Assembly: GCA_027488265.1 (NCBI GenBank)
Contig: JAIYCA010000461.1
Location: forward strand, 1 to 5,496
DNA length: 5,496 nucleotides
Direction: 5' to 3'
DNA from: Planctomycetaceae bacterium
GTDB lineage: Bacteria; Planctomycetota; Phycisphaerae; Phycisphaerales; SM1A02
In this document: positions 1-5,496 of the stretch, in pieces
Layout: every line of letters begins with the position of its first letter
How positions within the stretch are numbered: the stretch's first letter is position 1
The notes under the pieces: generated by a model
What the model was told of the DNA's origin: nothing
The model's input: only the letters and a program-made list of their open reading frames with translations
Databases searched by the model: none
Program-made: the position numbers and the translations under genes

Positions 1-2
1 GA

Positions 3-1175
3 CGAAACTTCTGTTCGATCGTGCTGGTCGAACATCGCGTCGATCTCTCCGCCGCAACCTTCGGCGCACTCGCGGCCGAAGCCCATCGCATCGCGGTTCC
101 GAGCCCATCCGAAGCGGATCTTTCTGAACTCGTCCGCGCGACGGTGCGCGAAGTCTCACGCTCACGGAAGATCGAGGCATCGGTGCGCCGCTCCACGCTC
201 GAAGCGATGGCGCGCGGCCTGCGCGGACTCACACGTCGCCAAGCGGAACGCGTCGTACTCGCTGCGGTCACCGAAGACAATCGCTTCGACGACAGCGATC
301 TCGAGCGCATGCTGCTCCTCAAACGCAACGCGTGCGCCGACCTCGAAGGCGTCTTGGAGTTCGTGCAAGCCCCAGTTTCCATGGATGAAATCGGCGGAAT
401 TGCGCCGTTGAAAAAGTGGCTCGATGCGCGACATCTTGGCTCGATCGACGAGGCGGAGGAATTCGGACTCACGCTTCCGCGCGGCGTGCTTTTGCTCGGC
501 GTGCAAGGCGCCGGAAAGAGCCTCGCTGCGAAGGCGGTCGCCACCGCGTGGCGCGTTCCGCTCCTCAAACTCGATGCAGGCGCGCTCTTCGACAAATACA
601 TCGGTGAAAGCGAGCGTCGCTTGCGCGACTCTCTCGCACAAGCCGATCGCATGGCACCTGCTGTGCTCTGGATCGATGAAATCGAGAAGGGATTCGCAAG
701 CGCGAGTTCGCAATCGTCGGATGGTGGTCTCTCACGCCGCATGTTCGGTACGCTCCTGACGTGGATGCAAGAGCGTCGCTCAGCCACGTTCCTCGTCGCA
801 ACGGCCAACGATATTTCCGCGCTTCCGCCCGAACTTCTCCGCAAAGGACGATTCGATGAGGTGTTCTTCGTCGACCTTCCCAACGAGAGTGTTCGACGCA
901 TGATTCTCTCCATTCATCTCCGAAAGCGTCGCCGCGATCCCGCGCAGTTTGATCTCGGCGCACTTGCGGCGGCGACTCACGGCTTCAGCGGAGCAGAGAT
1001 CGAAGCTGGCATCGAAAGCGCGCTTCGTCGCGCCTTCGCCGACGATCGCCGCGCGCTGACCGATCGCGATCTTCTCGAGACGTTCCATGGAAGTCCTCCG
1101 ATCTCGGTGGTGATGGCCGAAAAAGTCGCCGAACTCCGCGCATGGGCCGCGCAGCGCTGCGTTTCTGCAGACTGA
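3..1175 (+). CDS. ycf46: Ycf46-family AAA+ ATPase (5' end beyond window)
   Basis: This is a AAA+ ATPase of the Ycf46 type, a cytosolic family found in plastids, cyanobacteria and scattered bacteria. Its exact client is not known; cyanobacterial members have been linked to photosynthesis and inorganic carbon use. The frame is open to the left edge. The first in-frame GTG (21) has no start signals and the homologous region begins before it, so the gene is partial; members are about 500 residues. Numbering residues from the codon at 21: an N-terminal region includes a helical LTRRQAERVV segment at 70-79. The AAA module starts near DEIGG (122-126). Walker A is GVQGAGKS (160-167, nt 498-521), Walker B is VLWIDE (215-220), sensor 1 is in ATAND (N263), the arginine-finger block is RKGRFDE (R274, R277) and sensor 2 is GFSGAEIE (321-328). 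All catalytic residues are intact. WIDEIEKGF and LLTWMQE are typical of Ycf46 rather than FtsH. The stop is 16 nt before rlmN. The family call is firm; the role is open. Confidence 0.9.
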   Translation, partial: RNFCSIVLVEHRVDLSAATFGALAAEAHRIAVPSPSEADLSELVRATVREVSRSRKIEASVRRSTLEAMARGLRGLTRRQAERVVLAAVTEDNRFDDSDLERMLLLKRNACADLEGVLEFVQAPVSMDEIGGIAPLKKWLDARHLGSIDEAEEFGLTLPRGVLLLGVQGAGKSLAAKAVATAWRVPLLKLDAGALFDKYIGESERRLRDSLAQADRMAPAVLWIDEIEKGFASASSQSSDGGLSRRMFGTLLTWMQERRSATFLVATANDISALPPELLRKGRFDEVFFVDLPNESVRRMILSIHLRKRRRDPAQFDLGALAAATHGFSGAEIEAGIESALRRAFADDRRALTDRDLLETFHGSPPISVVMAEKVAELRAWAAQRCVSAD

Positions 1176-1179
1176 CTGC

Positions 1180-1185
1180 TACTCT
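1180..1185 (+). promoter_or_regulatory. Candidate -10 element of a leaderless rlmN promoter
   Basis: The hexamer TACTCT fits TAnnnT and is followed by exactly 6 nt (1186-1191) and then the rlmN ATG. Transcription from it would begin at, or next to, the A of the start codon. No purine-rich Shine-Dalgarno site lies before this ATG, and no clear -35 box was seen 16-18 nt upstream. The pdeM start shows the same spacing, which strengthens the call. It remains a prediction from position and three matching bases. Confidence 0.4.
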
Positions 1186-1191
1186 TCGCGG

Positions 1192-2385
1192 ATGTCCGCG
1201 TCGACCGACTCTCCCCTGCGCCCACTCGGCTTGACCCGAGCCGCGTTCGTCGCAGCCGCGCGAGCACATGGCCAGAGCGCAGGCAACGCACTCGACGCAT
1301 ATCGCGCGCTCTTTCGCGACGGAATCGTTCCCGCGTGGTGCTCGGTTGCGGACTATCCCGTCACCGCGACCCTCGTCGAAGGTGAGACCTCGAAGTTCGT
1401 CCTTCGACTCGGCGGCGCCGGCGATGAGTCGTACGCAAATCTCGAGACTGAAAGCGTGCTCATTCCGATGCCACGCTCGACGGGCACCACGACGACGCTC
1501 TGCGTTTCGAGTCAAGTTGGATGCGCGATGGGATGTCGCTTCTGCGAAACCGCGCAGATGGGCCTCATTCGCAACTTGCGCGCCGATCAGATCGTGCATC
1601 AGTGGTGGTCGGGCACGCATCGCGTGCAACGCAACGCCGAGCGCCCGATCAAGAACATCGTGTTCATGGGGATGGGTGAACCCACGGACAACATCGATGA
1701 AGTCATCGCGGCGATCCGCGTGCTCGTCGATCACGACGGCGCAAAAGTCCCCGCTTCGAACATCTCGATTTCCACCGTTGGAAACCCTGAAGGCATCGAG
1801 AAAATCGGCGCACTGGTCCGCGAAACTGGGTTCCATCGCCTGAATCTCGCGCTTTCACTCAATGCGCCGAACGACGAGATTCGCAGTTCGATCATGCCCG
1901 TCAATCGCGCGTGGCCAATGGCGCGACTGAAGGACGCGCTGTTGTCGTTCCCGCGTTACTCGAAGGCTGCGTTCTGCGTCGAGTACGTGCTCATTCCAGG
2001 TGTCAACGATCGCGACGAACACTGCGACGAAGTGTGCGCTTTCCTGAAAGACGTGCGTTGTTCGCTCAACGTGATTCCGTACAACCCTCGACGCAATTCA
2101 CCGTGGCCTGCACCTGAAGAGCACGACGTCGATCGCTTCATTGGGCGCGCGGTTGCCAACGGACAATTCACCAAACGCCGCGGAACCAAAGGCCGCAACG
2201 TTATGGCCGCGTGCGGACAACTCGGCAATGAACGCATCCGTCATCGCAAGGTTGTTGACGCAGGCGGTGATGACGCAAATTCTGCGCGCGTGCAGATCTC
2301 CATTCCGCAGGGCAACGTTGCGCGCGCGACAAGCGCGCATCGCGCCGACGCAAACGCGAGCGTGACGGAGTCGCGCGACGCATGA
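1192..2385 (+). CDS. rlmN: Radical SAM RlmN/Cfr-family adenine-C2 methyltransferase
   Basis: RlmN uses a 4Fe-4S cluster and two S-adenosylmethionines to methylate C2 of A2503 in 23S rRNA, and in some bacteria A37 of tRNAs. The CxxxCxxC cluster motif is C111, C115, C118, inside SSQVGCAMGCRFC. The SAM-binding MGMGEP is at 159-164, followed by SISTVG (192-197). NVIPYNP lies at 293-299. The methyl-carrying cysteine is C341 in MAACGQLG. At 397 residues it has a normal family length, but the ends differ. The N-terminal domain is short, with the first cluster Cys at 111 against 125 in E. coli, and lacks a clear FRAxQ motif. A polar tail of 56 residues follows C341. The usual SLHAPNDE reads SLNAPNDE (222-229). 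The ATG at 1192 is 16 nt after the upstream stop and fits the leaderless hexamer. The last 4 nt overlap the exporter start. Cfr (C8 methylation) cannot be excluded by motifs alone, but RlmN is far likelier. Confidence 0.88.
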   Translation: MSASTDSPLRPLGLTRAAFVAAARAHGQSAGNALDAYRALFRDGIVPAWCSVADYPVTATLVEGETSKFVLRLGGAGDESYANLETESVLIPMPRSTGTTTTLCVSSQVGCAMGCRFCETAQMGLIRNLRADQIVHQWWSGTHRVQRNAERPIKNIVFMGMGEPTDNIDEVIAAIRVLVDHDGAKVPASNISISTVGNPEGIEKIGALVRETGFHRLNLALSLNAPNDEIRSSIMPVNRAWPMARLKDALLSFPRYSKAAFCVEYVLIPGVNDRDEHCDEVCAFLKDVRCSLNVIPYNPRRNSPWPAPEEHDVDRFIGRAVANGQFTKRRGTKGRNVMAACGQLGNERIRHRKVVDAGGDDANSARVQISIPQGNVARATSAHRADANASVTESRDA

Positions 2386-4343
2386 GTTCGATCAAGCACG
2401 ACGCAGCACCGCGCGCGGGTTCGAGTCGAAGTCGCTTTGAACGCTATCGCGCGGAGCTCGCAACTCGCTCGAGCACGGGCGGCGAAGATCGCCGCGGAAA
2501 ACCGAAGAAGCCGCTCCACCGCTCGTTTGGCACGCTTTTCCGCGCGTATCTCGGCCTGCTTCGCCCGTTTCGCGCGACGCTCGTTGTCGTCTTTACCGCG
2601 CTCGCGATTTCAACCGCACTCGCGCTCGTTCCACCCGCGGGCGTGAAAATCGCGATTGACAGCGTCTTCGGCGATATCCCGCTTTCGCCATCGCTTGCCG
2701 CACTGCTTCCAAGTTCGATCGACGCGACCGACAAGAACGCATTGCTCGCGCTCATCGTGGGCGCGACGTTCGCCACACTCCTCGTGAAGGTTGCCATCGG
2801 CCTCGTCGGACGCAGTCGCGCGACGGTCGTCGCCAAGCGATTGCAAGTTGCCATGCGACGCCGCGCATTCGCGAAAGCGATTCGACTTCCACTTGGGCGC
2901 GTTCATGAACTCAAAGCAGGCGGCGTTTCTGCGCTTGTTCGTGAAGACGCAGGCGCGGCGGGCGAACTCCTCTTCGCGCTTCTCTACAACCCATTTCGCG
3001 CGGTGATTCAACTCACGGGAAGCCTCGTGATCTTGGCGTTCACCGATTGGCGACTGCTCGTCGGCGCGATCGTGCTTCTTCCGATGGTGTGGTTCAGCCA
3101 TCGCACGTGGATTGGGCGCATTCGCCCGATTTACCGCGATCTCAAGAAGCTGCGCGACGAGATCGACGGCCACGCAGCCGAGACGTTCAGCGGCATTCGT
3201 GTCGTTCGCGGTTTTGCCCGCGAACCGGCGGAAGTCGCGCGGTTTTCGCGCGGAACAAACCTCCAAGCGCGCACCGAGATTCTCGTGTGGTGGTGGTCGC
3301 GCGGTGTTGAGATTGCGTGGGAACTCTTCATTCCAGCAGCAACCGCAGCGCTGCTTTGGTACGGAGGCTCGCAGGTCGTCGCCGGCCGACTGACACCTGG
3401 CGACCTCGTGATGTTCTTGACCTACGTCACGCTCTTGCTTGGCCCACTCGAAGTGCTCGCGAACACCGCCACAAATCTTCAAACCAGTCTCGCGAGTCTC
3501 GACCGATCGCTCGATTTGCTCGAAGAGCGCGACGAATTCGCAGACACATCGAGTCGCTCCTCCAAGTGCCCCGCGCCAGAAACAGTGCGTGGCGACATTC
3601 ACTTCGATCACGTGTCGTTCCGCTACGCAGCGGAAGGACGCGCGATTCTCGACGACGTGACCTTCACCGCGCCCGCGGGAACCATGGTCGCGCTCGTCGG
3701 TCACTCGGGCGCCGGCAAGACCACACTGTCCAATCTCGTCGCGCGCTTCCACGATCCGACGTCGGGTGAAATCACGCTCGATGGCACCGATCTTCGCGAC
3801 ATCGAACTCGCTTCTTTCCGTCGATTACTCGGCATCGTTGAGCAAGACGTTTTCCTCTTCGACGGGACGATTCGCGAGAACATCGCCTACGCGCGACCTG
3901 AAGCCAGTGACGCAGAGGTCGAGCACGCAGCGAAGATCGCCCGCGTCGATGTCTTCGTTGAGAAACTCGAAGAGAAGTACGCCACACGTATCGGTGAACG
4001 CGGCGTGAAACTCTCCGGTGGCGAGCGCCAACGACTCGCGCTCGCGCGCGCAGTACTCGCGAATCCACGCATCTTGATTCTCGACGAAGCAACGAGCAAT
4101 CTCGACACCGAAAGCGAACGCCACATTCAAGCGGCGCTCGCCGAAATCCTGCGTGGACGCACCAGTTTCGTCATCGCCCACCGCCTTTCGACGATCCGCG
4201 AGGCGGATCTCATCCTCGTGCTTGAGGACGGTCGTGTGGTCGAATCAGGCACGCATGACGAACTGATCGCCCGAAGCGGGCGGTACGCGACGATGGTCGT
4301 ACTCCAAACCGAGTCGAAACGCGAAGCGAAACCATCGCAGTGA
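2382..4343 (+). CDS. ABC exporter half-transporter (fused TMD and NBD, MsbA-like)
   Basis: This is a complete type IV (ABCB/MsbA-like) half-exporter of 653 residues, expected to work as a homodimer in the cytoplasmic membrane, flipping or exporting a lipid, peptide or hydrophobic compound. The substrate cannot be told. Residues 1-50 are basic and disordered, with RFERYR at 18-23. Six hydrophobic segments lie at about 65-85, 120-143, 205-221, 224-239, 312-328 and 341-360. A linker (about 380-405) leads to the ATPase domain. There the A-loop is Tyr414, Walker A is GHSGAGKTT (440-448), the Q-loop is Gln488, the signature is LSGGE (544-548), Walker B is ILILDE (564-569), the D-loop is SNLD (572-575) and the H-loop is His600. 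All are intact, so an active ATPase is expected. The start overlaps the rlmN stop as ATGA, which suggests translational coupling. A GGAG lies 11 nt upstream, rather far for a ribosome site. Length and domain order are normal. Confidence 0.93.
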   Translation: MSSIKHDAAPRAGSSRSRFERYRAELATRSSTGGEDRRGKPKKPLHRSFGTLFRAYLGLLRPFRATLVVVFTALAISTALALVPPAGVKIAIDSVFGDIPLSPSLAALLPSSIDATDKNALLALIVGATFATLLVKVAIGLVGRSRATVVAKRLQVAMRRRAFAKAIRLPLGRVHELKAGGVSALVREDAGAAGELLFALLYNPFRAVIQLTGSLVILAFTDWRLLVGAIVLLPMVWFSHRTWIGRIRPIYRDLKKLRDEIDGHAAETFSGIRVVRGFAREPAEVARFSRGTNLQARTEILVWWWSRGVEIAWELFIPAATAALLWYGGSQVVAGRLTPGDLVMFLTYVTLLLGPLEVLANTATNLQTSLASLDRSLDLLEERDEFADTSSRSSKCPAPETVRGDIHFDHVSFRYAAEGRAILDDVTFTAPAGTMVALVGHSGAGKTTLSNLVARFHDPTSGEITLDGTDLRDIELASFRRLLGIVEQDVFLFDGTIRENIAYARPEASDAEVEHAAKIARVDVFVEKLEEKYATRIGERGVKLSGGERQRLALARAVLANPRILILDEATSNLDTESERHIQAALAEILRGRTSFVIAHRLSTIREADLILVLEDGRVVESGTHDELIARSGRYATMVVLQTESKREAKPSQ

Positions 4344-4488
4344 CTCAGCGCACACGCGGGATTTCATCTCACGAACTTGCCTGATACAGAGGGCGACTGA
4401 TGGGTGCACTGGCGTGCATCGACATCATCACTGAGAAAGCGTCTCCACACCCGCTCTAGCGAGTGGCGCCGAACAAGCGACAGCGACA
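4344..4488. other. Convergent intergenic region with stem-loops
   Basis: This gap separates the ends of the exporter (+) and pdeM (-). It contains no gene I can support. It has two inverted repeats: the strong one at 4398-4427 and a weaker one at 4451-4466, whose six-base arms CCGCTC and GAGTGG (one G-T pair) flank a TAGC loop. Neither is followed by a T-run on either strand. The likely job of the region is to end both transcripts. A 19-codon reading frame at 4400-4459 is discounted because its ATG is buried in the first stem. Confidence 0.6.
4398..4427. terminator. Stem-loop between convergent genes, possible bidirectional terminator
   Basis: The left arm TGATG-GGTGCAC (4398-4409) pairs with GTGCATC (4414-4420) and CATCA (4423-4427). 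This gives 12 base pairs, one of them G-T, with a TGGC loop and a single 2-nt bulge (GA, 4421-4422). Its place between two converging genes, 54 nt after the exporter stop and 61 nt before the pdeM stop, suits a bidirectional terminator or a 3'-end stabilising hairpin. There is no U-tract on either side, so classical intrinsic termination is not shown. Confidence 0.4.
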
Positions 4489-5193
4489 TCAGACACCTCC
4501 AAGAGGTCCAATCACCGCGCTCTCAACGATCGCGTGTACCTCGCGATCTATCGTCGGTTCGACGCGCACCCCGCGCGTGAACTTCGAAAACGCAGGCAAG
4601 ACGACGATGCGCTTCTTGCGTTCGACCACGAACGCAGGCGCTTCCACACTTCGCACACCACGCGACACCGAAAGCATCGGATGCAGATGCCCGCAGATCG
4701 TCCACTTCGCGGATGCCGAAACCTCCGTAGGATCGTGGCAAAAGCGAATACCCGCGAGTTCGAAGGTTTCGCCGACGCGATCGATCATCCATTCCGGTGG
4801 CAACGTGCGCGCGCCACGGTCGTGGTTTCCCTCGACCAAGCGAATCGGAAGCGAACAGCGTTGACGGAATTCGTTGAATCGCTCGCGTTCCGCTTCTCCG
4901 ATGCCCTCCGCCGAATGCGTGAGATCACCGACAACGACGATGACTTTCGCTTCGGCTCGCATCGCTGCGCGCGAAAGGCGAATGAGCGATTCCTCATCGA
5001 TGCCATCGGTCGATGGCACGCCGAACCGCCGATACGACTCGCTTTTCCCAACATGGAGATCCGCAACCACAAGCGCCCGCGCGGCTCGAATGAAGAGCGC
5101 CCGCTCGGGCAGAAGATCGACGACGAGGCCGACGTCTTGCGCAGCGGCCAAGCCGACAACTCCCTCTGTGAGCACGATCGTTGCGTTGGGCAC
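4489..5193 (-). CDS. pdeM: PdeM-type (ligase-associated) metallophosphoesterase
   Basis: This is a calcineurin-like metallophosphoesterase of the family known as DNA ligase-associated DEXH/PdeM nuclease, a two-metal cytosolic enzyme that cleaves phosphodiester bonds. Members are often encoded beside an ATP-dependent ligase, an exonuclease and an Lhr-like helicase, and are thought to act in DNA repair. The metal-site motifs appear in order: D45 and H47 in ADLHVGK, D90 in VVVGD, N123 and H124 in EGNHD, H153 in FCHDP, and H169 and H171 in CGHLHP. LLPERALF (27-34) and the C-terminal VVLPAFSKFTRG (197-208) are family hallmarks that separate it from YfcE- or CpdA-type enzymes. At 234 residues it has the normal length. 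The start is GTG at 5193. An in-frame TAG lies 9 nt upstream (5205-5203), so no longer standard start exists. The Arg in FTRG is slightly unusual, where Gly is common. It converges on the exporter; no repair partner lies in the window. Confidence 0.87.
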   Translation of the reverse strand: MPNATIVLTEGVVGLAAAQDVGLVVDLLPERALFIRAARALVVADLHVGKSESYRRFGVPSTDGIDEESLIRLSRAAMRAEAKVIVVVGDLTHSAEGIGEAERERFNEFRQRCSLPIRLVEGNHDRGARTLPPEWMIDRVGETFELAGIRFCHDPTEVSASAKWTICGHLHPMLSVSRGVRSVEAPAFVVERKKRIVVLPAFSKFTRGVRVEPTIDREVHAIVESAVIGPLGGV

Positions 5194-5199
5194 GGGCGC

Positions 5200-5205
5200 A
5201 ATCTA
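5200..5205 (-). promoter_or_regulatory. Candidate -10 element of a leaderless pdeM promoter
   Basis: Read on the minus strand, the hexamer is TAGATT, which matches TATAAT at four of six bases, including the key T1, A2 and T6. It is followed by exactly 6 nt (GCGCCC) and then the GTG start. The predicted transcript therefore begins at the start codon. This agrees with the absence of a Shine-Dalgarno site and with the same arrangement at rlmN. No convincing -35 box was found. One arm of an inverted repeat (5213-5219 with 5262-5268) lies just upstream. Confidence 0.45.
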
Positions 5206-5341
5206 ACGCGGGGTGCGGGATCGTGTGCGAGGAAGTTTGTGGACACGCGAGCACGTCAGGCCCCGCACGCCAGAGCGAGCAAACCACGCATCTCGGCCCG
5301 ACGCGATTTACTCGCGGCGAGGCCGAAGAAAGCGAGCGAGA

Positions 5342-5374
5342 GCGGGCACCTGAAGCGAAGCTTCAGCAGCCCGC
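5342..5374. repeat. Long near-perfect hairpin
   Basis: GCGGGC (5342-5347) pairs with GCCCGC (5369-5374), and CTGAAGC (5350-5356) pairs with GCTTCAG (5360-5366). The loop is GAA, with a symmetric 2x2 mismatch (AC against CA) between the two stems. This gives 13 Watson-Crick pairs in 33 nt and is the strongest fold in the window. On the minus strand it is followed by a pyrimidine-rich stretch (TCTCGCTCGCTTTCTTC) rather than a pure T-run. It could be the terminator of an unseen gene to the right, a REP-like palindrome, or a domain of a structured RNA. Confidence 0.6.
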
Positions 5375-5477
5375 CAGTCGCGAGCGCTCAAACTCGTCGC
5401 GGTCGCCGCTGCGGCGAGCGCGGCGCGAAGCGAAGCGCGAGAGGATGACGCTCATCGTCGGCGGGCGTTTCGTGTGG

Positions 5478-5494
5478 CATCACCTCTGGTGATG
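5478..5494. repeat. Perfect 7-bp hairpin at right edge
   Basis: CATCACC (5478-5484) and GGTGATG (5488-5494) form a perfect 7-bp stem with a TCT loop. It lies two bases from the window end, so whatever follows, such as a T-run or a gene end, cannot be seen. A terminator for a gene beyond the edge, or a stem at the start of a coding region, are both possible. Confidence 0.5.
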
Positions 5495-5496
5495 GC

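Larger units (their letters stand above)
5206..5496. other. GC-rich non-coding segment dense in inverted repeats
   Basis: I see no supportable gene in these 291 bases. The open frames have arginine- and serine-rich translations without recognisable motifs. The segment does hold a succession of inverted repeats: GTGCGGG (5213-5219) with CCCGCAC (5262-5268); TCGGCC (5293-5298) with GGCCGA (5321-5326), enclosing CGCGA (5302-5306) with TCGCG (5312-5316); the long hairpin 5342-5374; CGCG-G-TCGCC (5398-5407) with GGCGA-G-CGCG (5413-5422); GATGA (5444-5448) with TCATC (5452-5456); and the hairpin 5478-5494. The first part should contain the pdeM promoter. The remainder could be a structured RNA, a repeat cluster, or simply the self-complementarity expected of GC-rich DNA. 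Confidence 0.5.

Noticed and set aside
21..23. GTG at 21 as the true start of the ATPase.
   Set aside because: The frame stays open to the left edge, family members extend over 100 residues further, and no TAnnnT or Shine-Dalgarno signal precedes it.
985..1836. A 283-codon minus-strand frame crossing the ATPase and rlmN genes.
   Set aside because: It is antisense to two genes with intact family motifs, and its own translation shows none. Long antisense frames are expected in GC-rich coding DNA.
4400..4459. A 19-codon reading frame beginning ATG, with GAGGG 6-7 nt upstream.
   Set aside because: The ATG lies inside the 4398-4427 stem, the product has no recognisable feature, and the other starts here do not use a Shine-Dalgarno site. 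Chance is the simpler reading.
5229..5298. Fragments resembling bacterial RNase P RNA: GAGGAAGTTTGTGGAC and, further on, GAGCAAACC.
   Set aside because: The conserved GGTAAGGGTGAAA and the 3' AGAACCCGGCTTA blocks are missing, the first block is a poor match, and spacing and length do not fit.
4534..5448. A 304-codon + strand frame opposite pdeM.
   Set aside because: The opposite strand encodes a complete metallophosphoesterase with all metal ligands, while this frame is Arg-rich and motif-free.
5363..5455. A 30-codon minus-strand frame starting with ATG at 5455.
   Set aside because: It has no ribosome site or leaderless hexamer, a basic low-complexity product, and it runs through three hairpins.
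5181..5492. A 103-codon + strand frame across the right-hand segment.
   Set aside because: It begins inside pdeM antisense, its translation is dominated by Arg, Ser and Glu with no motif, and the underlying DNA is explained by inverted repeats.

Overview
The window (about 60 % GC by eye) holds four protein genes and two non-coding stretches. It looks like an ordinary bacterial chromosome. A Planctomycetota source, perhaps Phycisphaerae, is my best guess. The reasons are the style of the ABC exporter (basic disordered N-terminus with an RFxxYR motif, and a tryptophan-rich stretch before TM5), a bacterial Ycf46-type AAA+ ATPase, and starts without a good Shine-Dalgarno site. This is an inference and not a taxonomic proof. 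No phage, IS element, CRISPR array, tRNA or rRNA was seen.

Layout. On the + strand: (i) the C-terminal three quarters or so of a Ycf46-family AAA+ ATPase, cut by the left edge and ending at 1175; (ii) after 16 nt, a radical-SAM RlmN/Cfr-family rRNA methyltransferase (1192-2385); (iii) overlapping it by 4 nt (ATGA), a complete ABC half-exporter with fused membrane and ATPase domains (2382-4343). On the - strand, convergent with these: (iv) a PdeM-type metallophosphoesterase (5193-4489). The 145-bp convergent gap (4344-4488) carries a good stem-loop around 4398-4427. The last ~290 bp, upstream of pdeM, have no convincing gene and hold a run of inverted repeats.

How the genes relate. The three + strand genes are close enough for one transcript, but their functions (AAA+ ATPase of unclear role, 23S rRNA/tRNA adenine methylation, membrane export) do not form an evident pathway. 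rlmN and the exporter are probably co-transcribed and translationally coupled. pdeM is a separate unit, and its usual DNA-repair partners (ATP-dependent ligase, exonuclease, Lhr-like helicase) are not in view.

Most notable: both genes that could have their own promoter (rlmN and pdeM) have a TAnnnT hexamer whose last base lies exactly 7 nt before the start codon, which is the geometry of leaderless transcription. The other notable item is the hairpin-dense 5213-5496 segment. I did not find a clearly new biological system here.
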